Below are positions 35,152 through 43,101 of a stretch of DNA of 64,000 bases, one piece after another. The translations under genes were made by a program, and so were the position numbers. Under the pieces are notes generated by a model. It worked only from the letters and a program-made list of their open reading frames with translations, did no database searches and was not told the origin of the DNA. This DNA comes from Alphaproteobacteria bacterium. Its GTDB lineage: Bacteria; Pseudomonadota; Alphaproteobacteria; UBA8366. Every line of letters starts with the position of its first letter. Positions within the stretch are counted from its first letter, which is position 1. The stretch is from contig JANQKC010000026.1 in NCBI GenBank assembly GCA_028281325.1, forward strand, positions 124,001 through 188,000, read 5' to 3'.

Positions 35152-35154
35152 ATC

Positions 35155-36456
35155 ATGATCGATTTCACCGGCGCGGTGCTCGGATTCCTGTTGATGCTGG
35201 GCCTGATGTTCTGCGGCATCCACATCGCCACGACGATGCTGGCCGTGAGCGTGGTCGGCGCGGCGATCTATCTCGGCCCGGCAACCATCCTGGCCTTCGG
35301 CACGAATCTCTGGGCGGTGATGAACGACTTCCTGCTCACCGCGATTCCGCTTTTCGTGCTGTTGGGCGAACTGCTGCTGCGCAGCGGCATCACCAAACGC
35401 ATGTATGACGGGCTGGCCGATTGGCTGAGCGTCCTGCCGGGCGGGTTGCTGCACACCAATATCGGCGCTTGCGGTCTGTTCGCCTCGGTCTCCGGCTCGT
35501 CGGTCGCGACGGCCGCGACGATCGGCACGGTAGCTCTGCCGGAATTCAAGCACCGGCAATACAACGAACGCCTCGTGCTCGGCACGATCGCCGCCGGGGC
35601 CACGCTCGGCATCCTGATCCCGCCCAGCGTCAACCTGATCATCTACGGCGCCTTGACGAACACGTCGATCGGACAGCTCTTCGTTGCCGGGATCGTGCCC
35701 GGACTGCTGCTGGTCAGCCTGTTCATGATGATCGTCGTGATCGCCTGCGTGCTACACCCAGCCTTCGCCGGCACGCGGGAGGCGCGCGCGCCGCTGGGCG
35801 AACGCCTTCGCAGGCTCGGCGCGCTGCTGCCGCCGCTGGCGATCTTCGCCGTGGTGATGGGCAGCATCTATTTCGGCTGGGCGACCCCGACCGAGGCCGC
35901 GGCCATCGGCGTGGTCATGGCCGCCGTGCTTGTCGCCGCCAACGGCAAATTCACAATATCGACGCTACACGAAGCCTTCGCCTCGACGGTCAAAACGACC
36001 GCGCTGATCCTGCTGATCATCGTCGCCGCCTTCTATCTCAACTTCATCGTCGGCATCCTCGGCGTGCCGCAGGCGATGACAAATTTCGTCGCGGCGGTCG
36101 GCGTCGACACGATCACCACGATCTGGCTGCTCGTGCTGTTCTACCTGATCCTCGGGTGTTTCCTGGAGACGCTGTCGATGATGGTGGGGACGATTCCGGT
36201 GGTTTTCCCGATCGTGCTGCATCTCGGCATCGATCCGGTCTGGTTCGGCATCTTCCTGGTGCTGATGATGGAGATGGCGCTGATCACGCCGCCGGTCGGC
36301 ATGAACCTCTATGTCGTGCAAGGCGTGCGCGGCGGCGGCCCCGTAACGGACCTGTTCTACGGGGTCACGCCGTTCATCCTGATGCTGTTCCTCATGGTCT
36401 GCATCATCATACTCTACCCGCCGCTCGTCACCTGGCTGCCGGGGCTCTTGTATTAG
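35155..36456 (+). CDS. dctM: TRAP transporter large permease (DctM family)
   Basis: The 433-residue inner-membrane protein has about twelve hydrophobic segments and DctM landmarks: FLLTAIPLFVLLGELLLRSGI, GLFASVSGSSVATAATIGTVALPEF, GTIAAGATLGILIPPSVNLIIYG and the second half with LMMEMALITPPVGMNLYVVQGV. It is the sodium-coupled translocation channel working with DctP and DctQ. Its stop codon TAG falls within the left terminus of repeat copy 3, so the C-terminal codons Leu-Tyr may have been set by insertion of the element. Confidence 0.93.
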   Translation: MIDFTGAVLGFLLMLGLMFCGIHIATTMLAVSVVGAAIYLGPATILAFGTNLWAVMNDFLLTAIPLFVLLGELLLRSGITKRMYDGLADWLSVLPGGLLHTNIGACGLFASVSGSSVATAATIGTVALPEFKHRQYNERLVLGTIAAGATLGILIPPSVNLIIYGALTNTSIGQLFVAGIVPGLLLVSLFMMIVVIACVLHPAFAGTREARAPLGERLRRLGALLPPLAIFAVVMGSIYFGWATPTEAAAIGVVMAAVLVAANGKFTISTLHEAFASTVKTTALILLIIVAAFYLNFIVGILGVPQAMTNFVAAVGVDTITTIWLLVLFYLILGCFLETLSMMVGTIPVVFPIVLHLGIDPVWFGIFLVLMMEMALITPPVGMNLYVVQGVRGGGPVTDLFYGVTPFILMLFLMVCIIILYPPLVTWLPGLLY

Positions 36457-36611
36457 CAGGCTACTGAAGGAGTTATCTGGATCCTTCGAGACGGGCCTAC
36501 CGGCCCTCCTCAGGACAAGGAAAACAAGTAAAAGCCTCATGGTGAGGAGGCGCGAGAGCGCCGTCTCGAACCATGAAATCCTAAGATCATGATTTTTCAG
36601 CAGCCGATTAG
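36453..36611 (+). repeat. 158-159 bp inverted-repeat element, copy 3
   Basis: It begins TTAGCAGGCTACTGAA and ends TTTTTCAGCAGCCGATTAG, near-perfect inverted termini, with the same internal arms as copy 1 (CCTTCGAGACGGGCCTACCG and CGCCGTCTCGAACCATG). It lies between the convergent dctM and aldehyde dehydrogenase genes and donates the dctM stop codon. The right end falls 28 bases short of the aldehyde dehydrogenase stop. Confidence 0.88.
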
Positions 36612-36638
36612 AGCAGCCGGCCCCGCCCGGCAGGAGGA

Positions 36639-38099
36639 CTACCACCGCATGTGGACATTCTTGATGCGGGTGTAGCTGAGCATCTCGTCGAAGCATTCTT
36701 CCTGGCCGAGGCCGCTCGACTTCCAGCCGCCGTAGGGCGCGCCGAGATAGCGGCCGTTGGCGTTGATCCACATGTAGCCGGCTTCGACACGCTCTACCGT
36801 CTCCATCGCGGTGCGGTAGGATTCGGTCACCACCAGCGCGGTCAGGCCGTATTCCAGGCCGTTCACCTCGGAGAGCATGGTCTCGTAGTCGTTCCAGGTG
36901 ATGATCGACATGACCGGGCCGAAGATTTCCTCGCGCGCGATCCGCATGTCCGACGTGACGCCGTCAAAGACGGTCGGCTGCACGAAGAAGCCGTTGGCCA
37001 GTTCGGCCGAACCGGGTGCGCCGCCACCGGTCAGCAGCTTGGCGCCTTCGGATTGCCCGGCGTCGATCAGACCCATGACCCGCTTATGCTGCTTGTCCGA
37101 CACGATCGGGCCAAGTTCCTTGTCATCCTGCCACGGCAGGCCGACCGGCAAAGCATCGGCCAGTTTGACCAGTTCCTCGGCGACCGCGTCGTGCAGGCTT
37201 TCGTGGACGAAGACGCGCGACGTGGAACTGCAGGACTGGCCCTGACGGTTCAGGTTCATGCCCTTCACCGCCAGCGACGCCGCCTTTTTCGGGTCGGCGT
37301 CCGGGAAGATGATGATCGGGTTCTTGCCGCCGAGTTCCAGGCTGACATGTTTCAGATCGTCGGCCGCGGCCTTGGCGATCGCCTTGCCCGTCGCGACCGA
37401 CCCCACGACGCCGACGCGCCGTACGTCCGGATGCGTGACCATCGCGTTGCCCGTGACCGCGTCGCCGGTCACCACGTTGACCACGCCCGGCGGCAGCACC
37501 TCGTCGCAAATCTCCGCGAAACGCAAGCTCGACAACGGGGCCTGTTCCGACGCCTTGACCACCACCGTGTTGCCGGTCGCGAGCGGCGCGGCCGATTTCT
37601 CGGCGCAGAAGCGGAACGGATGGTTGAACGGGTTGATCTTCGCGACCACGCCATAGGGTTGGCGGCGCGTAAAGTTCAGATGCCCCGGCTCCTGCGAGAA
37701 GGTCTCGCCCTTCACCTCGCGAACCAGTCCCGCGAAATAGCGCAGCGTATCGGTCGTCCAATCCACGTCGCCGACCATCCCGGCGAGCTTGTTGCCGGAA
37801 TCGACGCAATCCATCATGCCCAGTTGATCGCGGTTGGCGTCCAACCGGTCGGCCAGCTTCTCCAGCAGGGAGGCCCGCTCGACGATCGGGGTGCGGCTCC
37901 AATCCTTGAAGGCGGATTTGGCCGCCGCGACCGCGCGGTCGACATCGCTTTCATCGGCCATCGGCACCTCGCCGAGGTCTTCGCCGGTCGACGGGTTGAT
38001 CGTGCCGAAAGACTTTCCGGAGGCACTCTCCTGCCATTCGCCGCCGATGTAGAGACCCTTCGGTGAGAACTTGAGATCGGGACTCGCTTGCTGTGTCAT
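36639..38099 (-). CDS. NAD(P)-dependent aldehyde dehydrogenase, candidate phosphonoacetaldehyde dehydrogenase
   Basis: The 486-residue protein is a full ALDH: GVVAKINPFNHPFRFCAEKS with the oxyanion Asn near residue 154, KASEQAPLSS, the cofactor loop GSVATGKAIAKAAA, the general base Glu in VSLELGGKNPIIIF near 253, the nucleophile Cys in NRQGQSCSSTSRVFVHES near 287 and EEIFGPVMSII near 386. It is last in the phosphonate operon, 14 bases after the alcohol dehydrogenase. In organisms with phosphonoacetate hydrolase, an ALDH (PhnY) makes phosphonoacetate from phosphonoacetaldehyde. Context supports that role here, but the sequence alone does not prove it. Confidence 0.9.
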   Translation of the reverse strand: MTQQASPDLKFSPKGLYIGGEWQESASGKSFGTINPSTGEDLGEVPMADESDVDRAVAAAKSAFKDWSRTPIVERASLLEKLADRLDANRDQLGMMDCVDSGNKLAGMVGDVDWTTDTLRYFAGLVREVKGETFSQEPGHLNFTRRQPYGVVAKINPFNHPFRFCAEKSAAPLATGNTVVVKASEQAPLSSLRFAEICDEVLPPGVVNVVTGDAVTGNAMVTHPDVRRVGVVGSVATGKAIAKAAADDLKHVSLELGGKNPIIIFPDADPKKAASLAVKGMNLNRQGQSCSSTSRVFVHESLHDAVAEELVKLADALPVGLPWQDDKELGPIVSDKQHKRVMGLIDAGQSEGAKLLTGGGAPGSAELANGFFVQPTVFDGVTSDMRIAREEIFGPVMSIITWNDYETMLSEVNGLEYGLTALVVTESYRTAMETVERVEAGYMWINANGRYLGAPYGGWKSSGLGQEECFDEMLSYTRIKNVHMRW

Positions 38100-38113
38100 G
38101 TTACCCCCTCCCC

Positions 38114-39208
38114 TTAAGGCACGATGGCCGCCCGCAGCACCGACCGGTCGCCGGCGCAGGCGAACGCCTCGTTCAATTGATCCAGTGAAAATTTGGAATC
38201 GACCATGTCCGCGAACGGGAACCGGTCGCGGTTGGCCATCACGAAATCCAACGCCTGAATGAGATGGCGCGGATGATAGTTGTGGACGCCCTTGATGCTG
38301 ATCCAGCCGCGCAGAATGGCGTTGCCGTCCAACGTGAAATTCGACTCCGGATTGACCAGACCGCCGATCACGTAGCGACCGCCGATGCGCAGCATGCGGA
38401 TGCCGACCGGCACCGCCTCCGGATAGCCGCAGACCTCGATGCAGACATCGGCCCCGTCCGGCGGACAATCGGCGCGCACGGCGGCGACCAGATCGTCCTC
38501 GGCCATCGCCGAAATGTCGTAGGTGATATCCGCCCCGAACTTTTTCGCCAACGCCAACCGGTCCGCCACGGCGTCCAAACCGATCACGCGGCGCGCGCCC
38601 CGCGCCTTGGCGATGGCGCAACCGTACAGCCCGAGCAGCCCCAGCCCCTGCACGACGACGGTGCCGCCGACATCGATCTCCGCCGCCTCGGTCACCGAGA
38701 TCATGGTCGCGACGCCGCAGTTCAGCGGCGTCGCTTCCTCGTCGGAAATCTCATCGGGCAGCTTGAGGATCCCCGTCCCCGGCAGGATGTAGCAATAGTC
38801 CGCGAAGCCGCCGAGGAAGTGCGGATCGTCCTCGACCAGGTCATGGCCGTATTTGCGCAGACCCGGCGCCTTCTGCGGCATGTCGTGGACGTCGCGGTAA
38901 TAGGAGTCGCCTTGGCGAAAAAACTCGGTCCAGGTCACCCGGTCGCCCACGGCCAGCGGGTCGCCCCGCATATCATGGGTAATCGTCTCGCCCAACTGTT
39001 CGATTACGCCGATGATCTCATGCCCCAGGATTCCGGGGCACGGGTTCGGCCGGTGCCCGAGATAAGAGTGGATGTCGGACCGGCAGATCGTGGACATCGT
39101 GATCCGCGCAAGCCCCTCATCGGGTTTCACGTCCCGGACCGGGTATTCCCGGACCACGAAGGGTGTGTTGGGGGCGTCATAAACGACCGCCCGTCCTGTC
39201 TTCGCCAT
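38114..39208 (-). CDS. Phosphonate-catabolism-associated zinc-type alcohol dehydrogenase
   Basis: The 364-residue medium-chain dehydrogenase has the catalytic-zinc Cys in TMSTICRSDIHSYLG near residue 42 and His in PGILGHEIIGVIE near 63. The dinucleotide site is TVVVQGLGLLGLYGCAIAKA near 185. The four-Cys structural zinc loop of classic ADHs is not evident. It matches the alcohol dehydrogenases often encoded with phosphonate transporters and phosphonoacetate hydrolase. Placed between phnA and the ALDH, it would logically oxidise a hydroxyalkylphosphonate to the aldehyde. GGAGGAG precedes the ATG. Confidence 0.87.
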   Translation of the reverse strand: MAKTGRAVVYDAPNTPFVVREYPVRDVKPDEGLARITMSTICRSDIHSYLGHRPNPCPGILGHEIIGVIEQLGETITHDMRGDPLAVGDRVTWTEFFRQGDSYYRDVHDMPQKAPGLRKYGHDLVEDDPHFLGGFADYCYILPGTGILKLPDEISDEEATPLNCGVATMISVTEAAEIDVGGTVVVQGLGLLGLYGCAIAKARGARRVIGLDAVADRLALAKKFGADITYDISAMAEDDLVAAVRADCPPDGADVCIEVCGYPEAVPVGIRMLRIGGRYVIGGLVNPESNFTLDGNAILRGWISIKGVHNYHPRHLIQALDFVMANRDRFPFADMVDSKFSLDQLNEAFACAGDRSVLRAAIVP

Positions 39209-39227
39209 CAGCGGCTCCTCCGTTTCC

Positions 39228-40481
39228 TCAATTCACACCGTTGAGCACAAAGTCGAACAGCTCATGGCTGCGCAGCCCGCCGGCCGCCCCCCGCGACGCG
39301 TAGGCCTCGTTCAGCGGATCGCTGATAACGAAGGGCACGTTCGCTTCGTGCAGGCTGCCGTGCGTGCGCAACCGCGTGCCCTTGAGCGCAGACAGATCGT
39401 GATCGACCTGGCGGCCGCCGATGACGGTCTTCTTGTCGCCCATCACGGCGACATCGCCCTCGCGGTCCCGCGGCTGTTCCAGTTCCTTGACCACCGCATC
39501 GGCGGACCAGACATTTTCGATCCCCGGCGTACCGTCGATGGCGCCGATCACGCGGTCCGCATCCGTGCCGTTGTGGCAATACACCCGGACGAACCCGCCC
39601 AGCGCGCCGTGATGGCCGACGAAGGCGTCGGTGATCGGGCAGATAACGGTGCAGGCGCCGTCGCCCAAGGCATCGTCCAAGATATCCTGCAACCAGATGA
39701 CGTTCGGCTCGCCGTTGTCGTCGGCCTTGTCGCCCATGCCATGGTCGGCGGTCAGGGCCACGACCGCGCCCAACTCCTTGAGCCGCCCGAACCGCGCGTC
39801 GAGGTCGCGGTAGAACTGGTCCGCCTCCGGCGCGCCCGGTGCGTGCGCATGCTGGATGAAGTCGGTCAGCGACAGGTAGAGGATATCCGGCCGCCGTTCC
39901 TCCAGCAGCTTGATGCCCGCGTCGAGAACGAACAGCGACAGTTCGGCCGAGTACATGTCCGGATGCGGCTGCCCGACATAATCGAGGACATTCTCGATGC
40001 CGTTCTCGGCCATCGTGCATTGGTCGGCGAACTGCGTCGAGAAACTGACCGATCCGTTGGACAGGTCCATGTCCTTCTGCAGTTGCTGGCGCAGCTTGTC
40101 CTTCGCCGTCACCGAGGCGACCTTCAACCCGTGCCGCGAGAATTCGGACATTACCGACCGGGCGCGCAACAGTTCCGATCCGGTCATCACGACCGGCTCG
40201 TTGGTCGCGCGGTCGAGATAGAAGTTGCCCGAGATACCGTGCACTTCGGGCTCGGTCCCGGTCACGATCGACATGTTGTTCGGGCAGGTGAAGCTGGGCA
40301 TGCTGCCCCGCGCCACGGCGTAGAACCCGTCCTTCGTGAAGCGTTCGATGTTCGGGATGATCCCGGACTTCAAGCCGTGATCGAAGTATTCCGGATCGCC
40401 GCCGTCGATACAAACGACCGCGACCGGCCGGGCCGGCTTGGCATAAGTGACGCCATTCAACTCGATGCTGTCACTACTCAT
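39228..40481 (-). CDS. phnA: Phosphonoacetate hydrolase
   Basis: The 417-residue enzyme belongs to the alkaline-phosphatase superfamily and cleaves phosphonoacetate to acetate and phosphate. VAVVCIDGGDPEYFDHGLKS has the first zinc Asp, SMPSFTCPNNMSIVTGTEPE has the Thr nucleophile near residue 64, LSLTDFIQHAHAPG gives Asp and His ligands near 205, VALTADHGMGDKAD gives Asp-His near 246, and LRTHGSLHEANVPF the last His near 375. Its Shine-Dalgarno (AGGAGA) lies inside the small ORF at 40478-40543, whose TGA overlaps this ATG. The gene follows the phosphonate transporter genes, so import and hydrolysis are co-transcribed. Confidence 0.94.
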   Translation of the reverse strand: MSSDSIELNGVTYAKPARPVAVVCIDGGDPEYFDHGLKSGIIPNIERFTKDGFYAVARGSMPSFTCPNNMSIVTGTEPEVHGISGNFYLDRATNEPVVMTGSELLRARSVMSEFSRHGLKVASVTAKDKLRQQLQKDMDLSNGSVSFSTQFADQCTMAENGIENVLDYVGQPHPDMYSAELSLFVLDAGIKLLEERRPDILYLSLTDFIQHAHAPGAPEADQFYRDLDARFGRLKELGAVVALTADHGMGDKADDNGEPNVIWLQDILDDALGDGACTVICPITDAFVGHHGALGGFVRVYCHNGTDADRVIGAIDGTPGIENVWSADAVVKELEQPRDREGDVAVMGDKKTVIGGRQVDHDLSALKGTRLRTHGSLHEANVPFVISDPLNEAYASRGAAGGLRSHELFDFVLNGVN

Positions 40482-40543
40482 ATAAAAAGTCTCCTATTTT
40501 CAATCGTTAGGCGCCTTTCAAGGCTTTCATAGGCGCCGCTCAT
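40478..40543 (-). CDS. 21-codon coupling ORF between phnE and phnA
   Basis: The reading frame starts ATGAGC at 40543, overlapping the TGA of phnE as ATGA, and ends TGA at 40478, overlapping the phnA ATG, again as ATGA. The peptide starts MSGAYESLERRL and ends ENRRLFI. It includes GGCGCCT and AGGCGCC, a 7-bp inverted repeat that could form a hairpin, and the phnA Shine-Dalgarno. Terminating ribosomes could re-initiate at each junction, so it may be a translational bridge and not a functional protein. Conservation is needed to tell; it could be chance. Confidence 0.5.
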   Translation of the reverse strand: MSGAYESLERRLTIENRRLFI

Positions 40544-41385
40544 TTCATCTTCATGACAACGTTCCGCGCCCAAGCCGAAATCAACTCCGAAATCAGCACC
40601 AATACAATGATCGAAAGGATGATCGCCGCCACGCGCTCGGTCTCGATCTGCATGACGTTTCGTTTCAGGTACCAGCCCATGCCGCCGGCGCCGAAGAACC
40701 CCACCACGGTGGCCGCGCGGAACGCGACATCCCATGTGTAGATGCCGATCCCGGTGAAGGCGACGCGCACCTGCGGAAAGACGCCGAACACCATGACCTG
40801 GAACAGGTTCGCGCCGGTCGCCCACATCGCCTCCACCGGCCCCATGTCGATCGCCTCGATTTCCTCGGCGAACAGCTTGGCGGCGAAGCCGGCGCTGAAC
40901 AATGTCAGCGCCAGCACGCCCGGCAGCATGCCGAAGCCGAGGATCGAGACGAACAGGATCGTCCAGATCGTTTCGTGCACCGCGCGGCACGACATGCTGA
41001 GGAAGCGTGCGCCCGGATACACGAACAGCCGGCTCGGCGTCATGTTGTAGGCGGCGAACCAGGCCAGCGGGACCGTGATCAGCAGGCCGAACAATGCGCC
41101 GAGATAGGCCATTTGAATCGTTTCGACGACGGACCCGATATAGTCCACGTCCATGATGTAGTCGATGTCCACGGGGTAATAGCGGTTGGCGAGGATTTCC
41201 CCCATCCGGCCGAACATACCGAGCACCCGGTCGAGCGGAATCTCCAGATATTCGATGCTGTAGACGATCACCGTGAACGCGATCAACCAAGACCCGTAGG
41301 AGACCAATGAGTGCGGATAGCGGAAGCGACGCCATTCCCGTGGCGCTTCGGCGGCGGTCGCTATGCTCATGTCCCGTGGCGTCAT
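40540..41385 (-). CDS. phnE: Phosphonate ABC transporter permease (PhnE family), second
   Basis: The 281-residue inner-membrane protein has about six hydrophobic segments (SYGSWLIAFTVIVYSIEYLEI; LGALFGLLITVPLAWFAAYN; ETIWTILFVSILGFGMLPGVLAL; the C-terminal AAIILSIIVLVLISELISAW). The ABC-coupling EAA loop is EAMWATGANLFQVMVFGVFP near residue 165. SCRAVHETIWTILF and GFFGAGGMGWYLKRN are PhnE-specific. It pairs with the other PhnE (41396) to form a heterodimeric channel. It lies 10 bases downstream of it. Confidence 0.92.
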   Translation of the reverse strand: MTPRDMSIATAAEAPREWRRFRYPHSLVSYGSWLIAFTVIVYSIEYLEIPLDRVLGMFGRMGEILANRYYPVDIDYIMDVDYIGSVVETIQMAYLGALFGLLITVPLAWFAAYNMTPSRLFVYPGARFLSMSCRAVHETIWTILFVSILGFGMLPGVLALTLFSAGFAAKLFAEEIEAIDMGPVEAMWATGANLFQVMVFGVFPQVRVAFTGIGIYTWDVAFRAATVVGFFGAGGMGWYLKRNVMQIETERVAAIILSIIVLVLISELISAWARNVVMKMK

Positions 41386-41395
41386 CGCCCGCCCC

Positions 41396-42232
41396 TCAGA
41401 TCATGCGCCGGCGAATCGCATGCGAAATCGCCTCGCCCAGCAGGATGATGATCAGGATCGCGAGGATCACCGTGGTGACCCCGTGATAGTTGAAGGTGTT
41501 CATCTGACGGAAGAACACCAGACCCAGCCCCCCGGCCCCGACCAGACCCAGGATCGCCGACCGCCGGATATTGATCTCCCATTCGAAGATCACGACGCCG
41601 ATGATCTGCGGCAGCACCTGCGGCAGGACGGCATAGAAAAAGACCTGAAACGGACCGCCGCCGACCGCGCGGATCGCCTCGACCGGGCCGTGATCGATAT
41701 CCTCGATCGCCTCCGCCGACATCTTCGCGATGAACCCGACCGAGCGCACGGCGATGGCGAAGACGCCCGGCATCGCCCCCAACCCCATGACCGCGACGAA
41801 GAACAAGGCCCAGACGATCTCATGGACCGACCGGCTCAGGGTCATCATCAAACGCGCCAGCGGATAGGTGATCGGCTTGAACGGCGTGATGTTCATCGCC
41901 CCGAACCACGCGGCCGGAATGCAGATGATCACGCCCAGGAAGGTGCCGAGACAAGCGATCAGCAGGGTTTCGATCGCCGGCCCGAGCAAGGTCGGGAACA
42001 AGTCGACGTCGATCCCGATGAACCGGTTGGTCGCCTCCAACACGTTGCCGACGCTGCCGATCCGTTCCCAGTCGGTGTCCTTGACCACGGTGACGTCGAC
42101 GCTCCACACCACCAGTGCCAGCAACACCGTGGTGACGATCGCGGAAACGAGCCGCTTACGCCGCCGCGTGACGAGAACTGTCTCGGTCGATAAGCCGAAA
42201 GACGCGGTATCGCTGGATGCGGTCACCGGCAT
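41396..42232 (-). CDS. phnE: Phosphonate ABC transporter permease (PhnE family), first
   Basis: The 278-residue inner-membrane protein has an N-terminal helix (LVSAIVTTVLLALVVWSVDV), then LIACLGTFLGVIICIPAAWFG, SRSVHEIVWALFFVAVMGLG and the EAA loop EAIRAVGGGPFQVFFYAVLP near residue 178, followed by RRSAILGLVGAGGLGLVFF. It is homologous to the permease at 40540. It starts five bases after the phnC stop. A longer frame running through phnC out of phase is a shadow and was ignored. Confidence 0.92.
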   Translation of the reverse strand: MPVTASSDTASFGLSTETVLVTRRRKRLVSAIVTTVLLALVVWSVDVTVVKDTDWERIGSVGNVLEATNRFIGIDVDLFPTLLGPAIETLLIACLGTFLGVIICIPAAWFGAMNITPFKPITYPLARLMMTLSRSVHEIVWALFFVAVMGLGAMPGVFAIAVRSVGFIAKMSAEAIEDIDHGPVEAIRAVGGGPFQVFFYAVLPQVLPQIIGVVIFEWEINIRRSAILGLVGAGGLGLVFFRQMNTFNYHGVTTVILAILIIILLGEAISHAIRRRMI

Positions 42233-42237
42233 TCCCT

Positions 42238-42990
42238 CTAAAGGACTTCCATGGCGTAGATCTCGTCGAGCGTCGCTTCGTTCATCTGTTCGGTCGGGCC
42301 GGAGAACATGGTGACGCCGTCCTGAAGGCCGATGATCTTGTTGCAGAACTCCATGGCCAGCTTGACGTCGTGGATGTTGCAGAGGCAGGGAACGTTCAAT
42401 TCCTGCGCCATCGTTTTGACGAGCCCCATGATCTCGCGCGAAATCTTCGGGTCCAGCGCCGAGGTCGGCTCGTCGAGCAGCATCAGTTTCGGATTCTGCA
42501 TCAACGCACGGGCGATGCCGACGCGCTGGCGCTGACCGCCCGACAATTCGTCCGCCCGCTTGTCCACATGATCGGACAGGCCGACCCGGTCGAGCAGCCG
42601 GAGCGCATGGTCGATATCGTCGCGCGGGAAGGCGCGGAACAATGTCCGCAGGTTGCCGGTGTAGCCGAGCCGTCCGGACAGCACGTTGTCCATCACGCTC
42701 ATCCGGTTGATCAGGTTGAATTCCTGGAAGATCATGCCGATGTCGCGCCGCGCCCGGCGCAAGTCCTTGCCCGAGAGGGCCGTCATCTCCTGGCCGTCGA
42801 AAACGATACGGCCCGATGTCGGCGTCACCAAGCGGTTGATGCAGCGGATTAACGTCGACTTGCCGGCGCCGCTGGGCCCGATGATCGCGAAGAAATCGTC
42901 GCCTTCGACATCGAACGAAATTCCCTTGAGAATGTCGGGACCCTTCGCGCTGTACCGCGCGTACAAGTCTGACACTTGCAATACTGCCAT
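42238..42990 (-). CDS. phnC: Phosphonate ABC transporter ATPase
   Basis: The 250-residue cytoplasmic ATPase has Walker A GPSGAGKST near residue 38, the Q-loop FQEFNLINRMSVMDNVLSG, signature LSGGQRQRVGIARAL near 150 and Walker B KLMLLDEPTSALD, followed by the switch His in CNIHDVKLAMEF. FQEFNLI..MSV..NVL is typical for PhnC. The start MAVLQVSDLYARYS at 42990 has AGGA upstream; a frame extending to 43065 lacks similarity. It powers the two PhnE permeases. Confidence 0.94.
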   Translation of the reverse strand: MAVLQVSDLYARYSAKGPDILKGISFDVEGDDFFAIIGPSGAGKSTLIRCINRLVTPTSGRIVFDGQEMTALSGKDLRRARRDIGMIFQEFNLINRMSVMDNVLSGRLGYTGNLRTLFRAFPRDDIDHALRLLDRVGLSDHVDKRADELSGGQRQRVGIARALMQNPKLMLLDEPTSALDPKISREIMGLVKTMAQELNVPCLCNIHDVKLAMEFCNKIIGLQDGVTMFSGPTEQMNEATLDEIYAMEVL

Positions 42991-43101
42991 ATCCGATATT
43001 CCTGCCTCGTCGCCGCACGCCGCACCGATGGCCGTAGCGGCGGAGAAAACGGCCGACTCCGCCATTGGCGTGATCGCGGAAGCCGGCCGAAAAGGCCCTA
43101 C

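Noticed and set aside
36639-38621. N-terminal extension of the aldehyde dehydrogenase to 660 residues
   Set aside because: The extension overlaps the alcohol dehydrogenase gene out of frame. MTQQASPDLKF at 38099 with a strong ribosome-binding site is the family start.
41396-43018. 540-codon frame suggesting a PhnC-PhnE fusion
   Set aside because: The part upstream of 42232 reads through phnC in the wrong frame and has no similarity; phnC and phnE each have their own start and stop.
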